A stretch of 64,000 bases of DNA from Amphibalanus amphitrite (lineage: Eukaryota > Arthropoda > Thecostraca > Balanomorpha > Balanidae), in NCBI RefSeq assembly GCF_019059575.1, contig NW_024883430.1, positions 29,261 through 93,260 on the forward strand, in the 5' to 3' direction. The notes beneath the pieces are model-generated. The model was not told the DNA's origin. It worked only from the letters and a program-made list of their open reading frames with translations, and did no database searches. Of the stretch, positions 1 to 11,200 are shown piece by piece (the stretch's first letter is position 1; each line of letters begins with the position of its first letter). The position numbers and the translations under genes are program-made.

Positions 1-1234
1 AATGTCGTGAGCAAGAACGGGACTGTTAAATATGCAACACAACACTTTGAGAGCGAGATGAAACTAGGCCTTCGGTCTCAGTTCGTTTTACTGTTCTCAT
101 TCCTGCATGCGAGTTACCTCATTTAAATTAAACGTCTGGTCTGACGTTTTATTTGCCTATACTGCGAGTCGTGTACTACGAGTACCTACATCTAGTTTAA
201 TCAACTACATCTAGTTTAATTAACTACATCACAAGCGTTTTAAACGAGCATGAATATCATCCCAACCATTCCTGCAACTTCAGCGTAAATGTCTCAGACA
301 TTATGCACCCAGTATCTCACTGTATCTTCGCTGAATGTATATCCTGACCTGATTTGCGAGCGATGACACCGGTGCCGGAGTCGGCCGGTCTGTCGGGTCT
401 GTCAGGCCGGTCTGTCGGGTCTGTCAGACCGGTCTGTCTGGTCTAACAGCTGGTTTGGCGGTCACCAGTCATTGTTCGGTTCATCTAGCTCTATAGAGAT
501 GGGTGCTGATTTACGTTGAAGGCGACTAACGAGTGGCTGGGGTTAATCGGGCATCCAAGTATGATGACCTTTGCAGATGTGGGCGTGACATGGGCGGAAC
601 ATGGGCCTGATATGGGGCGTTGCCTATATTTTTGCGACAGTCACTAGTCAGTCCTCGTATCCATAATACGATAATAACCATTTATTTGCACTAACTAAAC
701 ACTGCAAACAAAAGTGTTAAAAATGTTCGTATTTATTTCCTTCGGAGCACATTTTGTCCTATGTTATGCAAAATAACCCGGTTCAACTCATGATAAGTTG
801 ATTTATAGTCAAGCACGCCCCTTATCAATCTGAATTTGATGAAGGAACCACTCCGACAAACGTTTAAAATGCTTATGTTCATCTTTTCTTTTCTTGTGTG
901 GAGGACATTCTATCAAAACTTTAAATACGAGGACAGTAAAAATCACACTTGCTTTCGCAAGCTGTGAACATCATCTCCCTAAACCAACTACAGCCTACAA
1001 CAGAAGCAATGCGTTATGAGCCTTGCTACTTGCTAGCGTATCGCATGAGTCGAGACAAACCCCCGGGTAGGGCCTGCGCCGGTGACAAGAGAAAGCCAAG
1101 GGTGGGCTAGAATTACACGCATGGACCGGTGACTTTCTACCGAAAATTGTCCCACGCCACGTGGACACTACTGATGGGCTCCTGAACTCTATCTGATTCC
1201 GATTCCGCTTTGTGTTTTTATTCACAGTTCGAGG
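1..1234. other. No gene recognised; short minisatellites
   Basis: No exon with convincing splice sites or protein similarity was seen. The stretch holds a three-copy repeat of a unit like ACTACATCTAGTTTAA at about 190-235 and a GGTCTGTCGG/GTCTGTCAG minisatellite at about 385-445. If the ceramidase-like gene (first exon at 3381-3518, minus) continues leftward, this may be part of one of its introns or lie beyond it. Confidence 0.5.
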
Positions 1235-1660
1235 CTATAGTTCGTTTTTCTTAAGTTCGACCCTCACTGTAATCGTCTCTTTGAACACAGCACGAGAATC
1301 GCTGGCTGAATTACTGAGAAAACTGACTGACGCACATTGATTTCACAGACGATTAATTTTACTCAAAATTATTTCTCCCTGCCTCTTATTTTCCAGACTG
1401 CTAGCTCGTATTTGCCTTTATATACAACCCCACAGGGATAGACGTCTGGTCAGAAATTATAAATGAACTGATCAATAGATCGCAGGGCGTTTAACAGAAC
1501 GGTATATCATCGGTGTTAAAAATCTTATTTGGAAAATATTATTCATGTCTCCAGTACAATGTGCGCTAGCCAGTTTTCTAAGTAATTCAGCTAGCAATTC
1601 TCGTGCTATGTTCAAAAAGATGTTTACAGTGAGGGTCGAACTTAGAAAAACGAACTATAG
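1235..1660. mobile_element. MITE with about 104-bp terminal inverted repeats
   Basis: The left arm (about 1235-1338) matches the reverse complement of the right arm (about 1557-1660) over roughly 104 bp with about 10 percent differences. Both ends read CTATAGTTCG inward. If the element starts at TAGTTCG, a TA target duplication is possible. No coding capacity is visible, so this is a nonautonomous DNA transposon, probably of a TA-targeting superfamily. The superfamily call is an inference. Confidence 0.7.
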
Positions 1661-3380
1661 AACAATAGTGGCATAAAATCTCGCAAGCGATGCATGAGAT
1701 ACAAAAGCCATGTTTTACCATGAGAGAAAAGTGTTGAACAATAAAGCGTATCATCTTTTTATGAGATTTAGTTACATTGTGATACTGCAGTGTTCTGCGT
1801 TTATATTGTTTGATGATATTTTCAATTGCGATGTGATGATGCTCCTAATTAAACTGATTATACGCCGAATAATAAGTGATGAAATCAATGTAAGGTGGTT
1901 CATTTTGATAAAGGCGTGGCTTAAATGATATCGAACATCCTTAAAAATGTCCATCAGATCTCCTCATGCACCCTAATTAAAAGTTGTGTTATAGTGCCAC
2001 AAAAATATGTTTTAAAAAACGCAAAAAAAAACTATTGCAACTTTCTAATAGCTTGTATGGCACCTTCCCCCATGAACTTGGCATTTAGCCGTTCCGACTA
2101 TACTTCTGCCCAGTCACAGCTCATTGAGCACAACACCAGAAACAATCACACAGTCTGGGTAAAAGTGGAACTGAACGGATACCGGGCCAAACAATCCGAG
2201 CCAACACTTTCGATACTCGATTTCGATAAGTTGGTATCACTCACAGAAAACAGTTGTGTGCGGGTCCTATTGTTCTCGTTTCTGTCCTCAGTCATAGCAC
2301 AAGTAAATAGTCTAGTTTCCTTCGTACATAGAACGTATTGGTAAATTGTGGACTAAATACGCGAATGATCGCAGTATACTGTGTAACCTTGTTCTGCCGC
2401 CAGTAGCAATGCTTCAATCGTAAAGAAAGAGAGATTGGCATGATATCGGGTAAATCAACATTCGATTTCAGTAGGATTAGCATAGCTTTGAAACTGCTGA
2501 ACCACCCAGGCACAACGGAAAACGAAAGAGAATCTGTTTTGTATGCAGACGACATCTTCATTCGAGAACATCGCCAGCATTCATGTTTTATCATGGCATA
2601 AATTGACTCATCCCTCATTCCATTGCCTCAAAAGGCAAAGATTATCCTTCATTCCTTGTATCAATTCAGCGTTTTCCGGATTCTGACGACATAGCTCACC
2701 AACATGGAAGGAATGGGATACGAAAGAAGGAAGGTGTACCGCCAGAAACAGCACGTTTTCTAGCTCATTTATGACGCAACGTCATCAAAGGCGGCATCGG
2801 TGGTGCCTGGTGGAATCAAGAAGGTGGAATATCGCCCGTTCTGCGCCATTATTCTGATAAAGGGATAGATTTGCATGCGATAGGCTGAAACGATCGAGGC
2901 ATGCGATCTCGCTTAGGAAACGTCGTCTGTACGCAATTGACATGCATGACTTACGGCCTTAGCGGCATCAAATGACGTCAAAATATACATGCACCTATGA
3001 ACGTCAACCGAGAATACGTATAAACTAAAACACGACAGCAGCCTACGGGAACGCATCGGCATCAGTATACCCGGGCCTTGTTTCACGGCACTACGCTGCA
3101 GCTCGCTGCCCTAGCGGTGCATTGGGTTTCCATAGAAACATCAACAAAGTCGGACGGAGGTAGTCGCAACGCTGAAGCGTCGAGCTGAATGCGTCTCAAA
3201 CGCCGCACCAATAGAGCAGTACAGCGCGGCGCGCTGCAGCGCCGGGCCGGGAAACACGGCCCCGATGTCAAAATAGTCGGTATGAAATAGTTAGAGCACG
3301 GAGAAACATTTACTAAATTTAAATGCGCCGCAAAGTTGGACAGCTAGATCGCACACTACTTTTGCAATTCGAGCACTAAC
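1661..3380. other. No gene recognised (likely first intron of the ceramidase-like gene)
   Basis: Read on the minus strand, this follows the donor of the signal-peptide exon at 3381-3518, so it is probably intronic. I searched for the expected next ceramidase exon, which in the family continues with a Gly-Tyr-Ala/Gly motif, and did not find it. The open frames here (for example 1925-2344 plus and 2292-2618 minus) have no recognisable domain. Confidence 0.45.
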
Positions 3381-3518
3381 CATGATAATCTCTGCCGCCG
3401 GCCCGGTGATGTCCCCAATGCCGACTCCAATCCTGTAGAGCTTCTGGTCGGCGGCGTGTGACCTTGACCCGACGGTCAAGGTCACGGCCAGTAGCAGTAG
3501 CGCCGATAGTCGTGCCAT
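3381..3518 (-). CDS. Neutral ceramidase-like, first coding exon (partial gene)
   Basis: This exon encodes 46 residues. A hydrophobic signal peptide (MARLSALLLLAVTL, ending near SHA) is followed by YRIGVGIGDITGPAAEI. That second motif is the typical N-terminal start of neutral/alkaline ceramidases, which hydrolyse ceramide to sphingosine and fatty acid at the cell surface or after secretion. The start is the first ATG after a good acceptor (TTTCACAG, exon start about 3537). The exon ends at a GTTAGT donor after a complete codon (phase 0). The rest of the gene should lie off the left edge. The family call rests on this one short but distinctive block, so other members of the same hydrolase family cannot be excluded. 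Confidence 0.7.
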
Positions 3519-3540
3519 CTCCCGGCGACACCAGAAACTG

Positions 3541-5785
3541 TGAAATAAAAAATGGGGAAACGGTCGATATGTGATAAGGGTAGACGGTGCATACGCATAA
3601 TGTGAGGGAGAGTATACGTTTTCCGCTTATTAAATTTCCGCTAGGCAGCTAACAATGTGAGGAACGTAATATAAAACGGCATTGTCGTGTAGTGAATGCC
3701 TAGATCATGATTAAATGAGTGCTGGGCTGAGGAATTTAATGCTTAGACTGAACTATATCTATGTATGATTTGCCCCAATTATTCAGGCAATGAACAAACG
3801 TATTACGTAAATACACTGATATTTGATCACACATATACGGCATATCCAGTTTAGGAAAAGCAGAGCCTTGACTAGTCCAATGCCCATCCCTTGCTCACAA
3901 AACCTCATTTACCCTGAGGCAAAGCTATAACAATTCATGTTTCCATTGCGCTTTCGGCAAAAGCGAGAGTAACTACCTAATATCGGTGATGCCACGTTAC
4001 GCGGCAGCCTCCGTCTCGATTTCTGCACGGGTTGCGTCACATTCGTCACGAAATGTGACGTCAAATCACCATGGGCGTCACGCCTTTTCAGGCGTTACTC
4101 GTTAGTTTCTCGGTGTGAGCATGCTGCGGTAAAATCGTCACACAGTCAGGTAAAGTTGCTGTAGAGATGGAGCTAACGGTGCCTGGTGGCGTGGGATATG
4201 AAATTTAATGGTGTTTTGTGGTGGGCGTGGCTATACGTTGTGCAGGAGTCCGACGAGGTATTTCTCTGTGAGGTTTTGCGGTTTGTCGCTGGGGTTTACC
4301 TGCTTCTTGCTGCTTTCGGTTTTCGGTGTCATTGGACCGATCACCTTGTAAGTAACATGGTAGACGATATTATATCGCATGACAAGGTAATTACTATGAT
4401 CGCCCAATGAGCCAGAAGAACCGAACTTTTCTAACTACTTCGACAATCGGTGTGAGTGTAAGGTGTACGAGTAAAGTATGTAGCCGAAGCTATGGGTCTA
4501 TAGGACGTTTTAGCTACCCCGCAGCTGAGTGGTATAACTGAACTCCATTCTCTGACATGACCAGAGGCTTCGGCATAGACTAAGCATCCCATTATTACCA
4601 GTGGACCTTTTTGCTAGCGGTCGTAAAAGTCCTGTTATCTTTTTACGAAGACCCATCGCCCAAACTGCTCCAGCGTTACGCATCAGTGAACCCAAACTAC
4701 CCGGACAAAACCTGGACAAAATCGTCCCGTCTTCGGGCGCAATGCCGTTCTACATGGGTCAAACGGAACGATATAAAACGGGCATGGTCTCCGTTAAATC
4801 GAGACTCGGGCGATTCGCCCTGGAGACACTCCCATATCGCGTGAGAAATCCACAGCAGAAATTCAGACATGTGAGAAAACGTTTTGCTGGATGACTGAAT
4901 AAACGATAACCTTCAGCAGTGCCTCAAGCAGACAATAAACCACTAACCAGGTTCTCATTGATTGCAAAAATCGGCCATTTCCATCGTTTACCTTGGCTAG
5001 CATTGAAAGTGACGTATTTTATTAAGGCTCAGCGGGGTGGCGCGACTTTTAGAATTTATGGCGCTGTTCAATGCGATTTGTTGACCGGCTGGCTGTCATG
5101 CCACAGCAATAACCCACATGTAAATGAACACCTCAAGGTTAATTGCCATGAGGTCCCGGATTTTGCTCGGTGCACATTGCACATTTAATAAAAGTTCCCT
5201 GCCTTACCATTATGCGGTTAGAAGGTGAGAGGCCAAATGAAAAGGGTAAAGACCAGTGTAGATCTTACGATAAGGCTTGCGATAAGATACCGAAACCCAA
5301 GAAACGATGATTTATGAATGATCAATCCGTCCTGAAAATTGTACACGCTTTATAGAAATATTCCTAGGACAATTCTTTTTCACTTTGAATTTTTTTTACA
5401 GCAATCCGATATGTCATCCAATGCGAATCTACAATAGTCAGGTTGAAGTCCTCATTATCTAATTCAAACTACCTTGCTACATTTGATAAACGTTCTAATA
5501 AATAGGGACATGATAAAATATCTTTTTTTAGATGAGATCAGCTTTCTCTTGACATTTAAGGGTTAAGTGCTGAGAAAATGTTTACATCATGCATACATAG
5601 GGCATGACGGCCTGTGACCTTTCAGAATTGCAAACCTAAACAAATCACCCGTTATGGTAACCAACAGGGCATGCAGGAGGTCGTGACTGATCAGTGATAC
5701 ATTGAAAAGATCAATTCTCAAAGCATAGGATGATTGCTCCTTGACCTATAGCAGTAAGACATACAAATGTCAAGGAACAACTTAA
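3541..5785. other. Intergenic or upstream region, no gene recognised
   Basis: This is the probable upstream side of the ceramidase-like gene. Open frames at 4186-4410, 4601-4894 and 4919-5188 show no recognisable domain and no convincing splice partners. No repeat was delimited here. Confidence 0.4.
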
Positions 5786-6969
5786 CCCGCGCCCTGCTGG
5801 GGGGGGTGTTTGAACACCCCCCCTTGTGGTTTTTCGCGAATATCTCAAAAACGGCGGCGCGGAGCGCCGCCGTTTTTGGTACACCTTATCATACATCAAT
5901 TCTACACATGTTGTGAAAATTTCAGACCAAGGTCATTCAAGGTCAGGTCACCAGGTCACTTGAAGTGACCTCACCTCATAAAAACTTTCAATGTCTGTCA
6001 TAGCTACACCGAGTGACCGATCGCTTTGAAACTTTCAGCGATTGCTAAGAGCAATAGCATGTACAAAATGTTTATCTCAGAATTTTGATATCGATGACCT
6101 AAGGTCAGGTCAATTTTGCGACCTCCCCTTTATAAGTCAATGGGAGAAAATTGAAATGCGCCTCTTTTGGATGAAAGACATTATACACACTCCCAAACAC
6201 CGAATTACAAGTGGTTTAGACACACTGAACTTGAAAATGGTGTCCGTGACCCTTGTTTATGCCCTGAGGTCATCTTAGGTCACGAATGGTATCTAACAGT
6301 TTTTCGCAAATAACTTTTGATAGAGGCATGCTAGAGCGATAAAAACGCCTTAGATGTGTTCAGCTCGACGATACGGATAGACTGATATGCAACATGACCC
6401 TTTCCGGTCAGGTCATGACCTTGACCTGAGGTCAAATTTTCAAGTTGACCTTTCAAGGTCAAGTTATAGTTCATTCGATGCGTCTTGACGAGAGGAACAC
6501 GATGCCGGTAAAAGAAAGCTCGTACAAGGCTTGGGTCAAAAGTTATTGCAGAAAAACTGTTTTCGAAAATATCGGCTATTTTTGCAGTTTTTGCCCCCTG
6601 CAGGCAAAACCGTTGACCTTAGGTCAAATCTGAGAGAATTACTCAGAAAGGGCGTTAATAGGGCTATCGAATGCGCTTTTCCGCGGCGCTGTAGCTCTAT
6701 TGGTTCCCGAGTTATGCGTTGGCTTCTTGGAAATTTTCGACATTCGACCTGGAAATCGGCGAAATTTTGCCTTCAATGACCTCTGGTGACCTGACCTTTG
6801 ACCTGACCAAAAAATTGACCGAAGTGATTTCGTCATTATTTTTTACGCTCTTTCGAACGCCGCCTTCCGCGTATCGCTACGTGGCCCAGGAGCCGAGTTA
6901 CAAGGGGGGTGTTCAAACACCCCCCCCCCAGCAGGGCGTGGAAATCCAGGACCCCCAGCAGGGCGCGGG
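5786..6969. mobile_element. TTAA-flanked piggyBac-like nonautonomous element A, rich in AGGTCA
   Basis: The element is 1184 bp and is flanked by TTAA on both sides (5782-5785 and 6970-6973). The ends are inverted: CCCGCGCCCTGCTGG at the left and its reverse complement at the right. Just inside each end is a poly-G/poly-C stem around TGTTTGAACACCC, followed on the left by TTTTTCGCGAATATCTC. TTAA targets and CCC...GGG termini are typical of piggyBac elements. There is no transposase. The body contains about 20 AGGTCA/TGACCT hexamers. At the right end the terminal CAGCAGGGCG motif is duplicated in tandem. Confidence 0.8.
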
Positions 6970-7095
6970 TTAAATGGCAGTGTTTCGTAAGACTATTTCG
7001 AGCCTGGAACTATGTAAACGATAAGAAGCGTGTTGAATATGTTGCCACAAAAATACTGCGCATTGCATGATTACATATTTTAATTTCAATGTTAA

Positions 7096-8283
7096 CCCGG
7101 CCGGGCCCGGGGGGTAATCCCAACCACCGCAGCCCGGGGGGGGCGTTTTTCGCCCCCCCCCCCTGTCTAACTCCGTAAATAAGGGAGCTACGGAAACAAA
7201 AGCGATACCAAACGAAAGGTCCTTACGAGACGATTCTAATGCACCTAAAATTTTTGACCTCAGGTCAATTTTCAAGGTCAGAGGTCAAGGTCAAAGGCCA
7301 AAACCGGCACATGTGTAGTGATCTCAAAGTAAGCCTTCTAGAGGACGGCAAGCTGCATCAAACCGGCAAAATTGGGTGTCAAACGAAAGAAGAGAATCTG
7401 AGGATTCTGAAAATGTGCTCCAAATCAAAGGTCAAGGTCAAGGTCACGCTCAAAATTGACCTCAAACTTGGCACTTTTTCGCACATCTTGCGTGCTAACT
7501 TCCAAGATGTTTTGAAATGTTTTGAGGCTTATTAGTTCCCTATTTGTGGTTCATCTTACGATACAAGGCTGCTCAAAGGTCAAGGTCACAGAAGAGTATC
7601 CCTGCTAGAGGCTATTTCACTGATTCAAGTTAGTGATAATAAATAAGACAATTTTGCCATCCGGAAGCTCTAAATGAAGGCTCAGAGGAAAATAGATGCC
7701 AGATTCGTGATCAGCGGGTACAAATTCATCATAAACGACCTTTAATGTGTCAAGGTCAACCAGAGGTCATTCGAGGTCACATGAGGTCAACATGAAACTT
7801 GACCTTTTCCGAACAAAATATATATCATTCGACGCGGCTTGACAAGGCAAATGCGATGGTACCACTGCCGTAGCTCTAGGACCATTTTTGTCGAAGTTAT
7901 TTGCGAAAAACTAAAACCACATTTCGGGGTCGTTGACCTGACCTCTGACCTCAGGTCACCAAAACTATTTTTCTATTCTATTTTTCTCCAGGTCAAACGC
8001 TACACAGCCGTGCTCGTAATTTGTCTTTATCTCTAAAACTCTATTTTTAGCAGCTATTTGAAGTTTGCGTCTGTGACGCCGAAGTTTGCCGTGCAGGGGT
8101 CTAGAAAAATGGACCTTGTGACGTCATCAAGGGGGCTAGGTCCAAATTTTTTACTTCAGAAGATGTCAAATTGATGGAAGAAAAGGTACTGAAAGTTTCG
8201 CCTTCCTATCCCTAAGCGTTCGAGAGTTATCGCAAATATTCGCCAGGGGGGGGGGCGAAAAACGCCCCCTGGGCCCGCGAGGG
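7096..8283. mobile_element. TTAA-flanked piggyBac-like nonautonomous element B, rich in AGGTCA
   Basis: The element is 1188 bp, flanked by TTAA (7092-7095 and 8284-8287). Its termini are CCCGGCCGGGCCC on the left and GGGCCCGCGAGGG on the right, with inner inverted G/C runs around GGGGCGTTTTTCGCCCC. It resembles element A in size, layout and AGGTCA content (about 20 hexamers) but differs in sequence, so it is a subfamily. It lies only 126 bp from element A. No coding capacity was seen. Confidence 0.75.
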
Positions 8284-8287
8284 TTAA

Positions 8288-11200
8288 CAATAACGGGCTG
8301 ATAAACAAGACCGTATTTCATAGTTTCATGAATAAATGATCTTTGGATTATCAAATGATCTTACGATGAAACAGTAGAGTCATCCTGTGTTTAAATCCTC
8401 CAACTAGCGGACACAAACTCCTTCCAAATCAGCAGTAGATACCTATCACACCTACCAGAGCAGTCCTCCCAGTCCTCCCAGTCCTCCCAGTCCTCCTGTC
8501 CTCCCAGTCGTGTCCCCCCGAACCAACACCACCTCCGACTGCCCCGCGTCAGTCCACAAAACCTCCCTATCTCGGCTGACATTTCATGGGAAGCGTCATA
8601 TGTTGCCACCACACCGTCTGTTGAGATCCCACAGACAGCGAGATAGGCGCAGGGCAGGCCCAACTGCGGAGCGGAAATGATCGTATATAGCGCTACAGGT
8701 GACCTTTACTTTGGTCTGCGCAGAATGTTGTAATGTTTTCATTTTTGGTGCATTGTTAGTACCCATTGGCATCATTTAGCGGCTGCCCAAATATACGAAG
8801 CAGTAGGAGCAATAAAGCTGTATGTCATAGCTCATGCTAACGATCCTCTGTCTACATATTAGTCGTTCAATTTTTCGGTCAATCAAAAAGGACCAGTCAT
8901 GTCAGTCCTGAGTCCATTATGAGACTCCGTCGCATCCATTGTAGCTAAAAATGAATTGCTACACACTAGCTTGGTAACTACAGAGTAGATTTTCGAGGCT
9001 TATCAGAAGCGTCCGTTAAGGAATACCGTTCCTACGACTTTCAGCGTGACCTTCATAACAGGTCATCACAAGTAACCGGTTCTTTCAGTAACGCACGCGG
9101 GTTATCCTGCCCATCTACATACATCCATTTCGCCCACCTTCTCACATACGCCAACTTAGGGTCCGTGACCTCTGTAGTCGAACTGCCGGTTTAGCAGCTT
9201 ACAAAACCAGTCGGCATTTTTGGCACGAGCTGATACCAGTTCCGTTGCAACTTTTTATCGAGTCTCTTCCATTAGTTGATGTGGACCTTTTTGCTGTACC
9301 GCAAATGTGCCGTCAATATTGCGAGCAAATGTAGTTGTGGCTGACTGACAAGTCCGCTAAGAAGTCTATATTTGTGAGGATTATCTGCAATAGAGCGCCG
9401 CCTTATGGTCACACGGTGTTAGGGAATTAAACGGTGGATATGTTCATACTAAGACGCTGCTCGTTCTCGCTTTCAACGTCTTACTCACATAATGCTTTAC
9501 CGGGAAATCGTATGACGTCAGTCGTCTACGGACTGTCGTTGTTCTTAAAGCTTACCTTTGTGTGGATCGTGTATGTGAAATATTTACCAGACCTTGATTA
9601 CATCCATTACATTTGTACCATACTTAGAGCGAATGAAATGCAGCAAAGGTAGACAAAAAGTGTCGGGATTGTTTAACGAAAATTATTCAATTTTGGTATG
9701 GATCAAGAAGTAAAGATCATAGTTTACAAACTCACGTTCGATTCTTCTATCTAATCTTTCGAAAATCACAGCCTTTTTATAGATCAACCGCATGGTCACA
9801 AAATTCACATGACCTTACGATGAATATGAGTACGGACTTGTTCTTTCATTATCCAGTATCCACTGACCACTCGCTGACTAACTCACCTGACGCTCGCCAA
9901 CTCACCACCCACTCGCTCACTCGGTGTCTCACTCTCTCGCTCAGCAATTCCACACTCCTTCACTCCCTCCTCACTCTCTAACCTCCCACACAGGACTGGT
10001 TCTTTGTTTCTTTGCGGCGTTGTTCACGTCCTCAAACGTTTGCCCGTTTGCACGTAATCTGCGACGAGTGGTGGTGATCTTTTCTGTAAAAACCTGCCGC
10101 TATGCTACGATAGCCTACTGGCCCTGCTGTGGGGATTATGTGTGCAAGATTACGTAGTTTCTACGTCAGAGTTTCACAGTTATTATGGCGTTAAATGTCT
10201 GGAAGCCAGTGTTTAACGTTTGACTGTCTTCCCTTACTGTGATGACCTGTGATGAGACAAAGCTAATTGCTATCAAAGTTCTATCAAATCGCATCAATCG
10301 CTGCGTGTCATCAGTCATAGTCTCTTACCATCGTAGCTCCATTGAAAAAAAAATGCCGAGAATCGCTTCTGTTTGCGTCTTCGAGCCTTTCCCGGCAGTG
10401 ATCACTGTACTAAATGAGTTTTACACCACCACTTTGTCCGCCACAGTGCACACCATCACTCTATTTCCCCTATTCCTTCACCCCTCCATTGGCCTCCATT
10501 TCATCACTCTTTTTCCGCCACTTTCTGGAAACTCAGATAACATCGACACTCCGTTTTGTCACTCTTCTCGCATCACTATTCACTTAGCTCGTCTATTGTC
10601 ACACTCAGTCACCTCATCGCATCGCTATCGCATCACTATTCGCTTCACTCGTCCGTTGTCACACTCCGCCACCTTTACCACCTCTAAGCGCCATAGATCA
10701 GCATCTTACGCGTCTTTCCATCGTCTTCGCCTCCGTCTATCGCCTTCTCATCTCACCATCGCATTCTCGCCGCCTTTGTCACTAAAACCGTCACTATCGT
10801 CACCAAGCCTTCACAAACACCTTCACCAACGCAATCACCACCATCAGCACCAGCACCAGCACGTGTCTCCCGCTCGCGCAGACTTCTCGCTCGCACTGAC
10901 TATTCTCGCATGGTATCCGCACGCCTCGGACACTATAGCGGAACTGTGGAAGCGGCCCGCTAAACCCGCTAAACTTGCCGAGTCATGCCAAGGTGCCAAG
11001 CTTAGCGGAAACGATGGCCACGTTAAACGGTATAGCGCCAGACCGTTTTCGTAGAAATGGATAAAAGACATTTAATGGTTCTAACGGGAAAGGTCGGTTT
11101 GGCCGGGCTGAATGAGAGAGTAAATTGGGGTGTAATCGGGGGTAGATGCTAATGACGCGAGTAAAAGCTGATGTTTAAGAGTGTGAAGTTGTTAATGAGA

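Noticed and set aside
2441-2600. Plus-strand reading with LYADDIFI, suggesting a reverse transcriptase
   Set aside because: YADD alone is not enough: upstream residues do not fit RT motifs A or B and the frame ends within about 20 codons.
3126-3139. GTTTCCATAGAAAC, resembling an RFX X-box
   Set aside because: Both half-sites miss the consensus at the same symmetric position (GTTTCC rather than GTTGCC), so it is not a convincing site.
10239-11054. 271-codon open frame, plus strand
   Set aside because: It is Ser/His/Leu-rich low-complexity sequence from degenerate TCAC/CATC repeats, with no domain, splice partners or composition typical of the real exons here.
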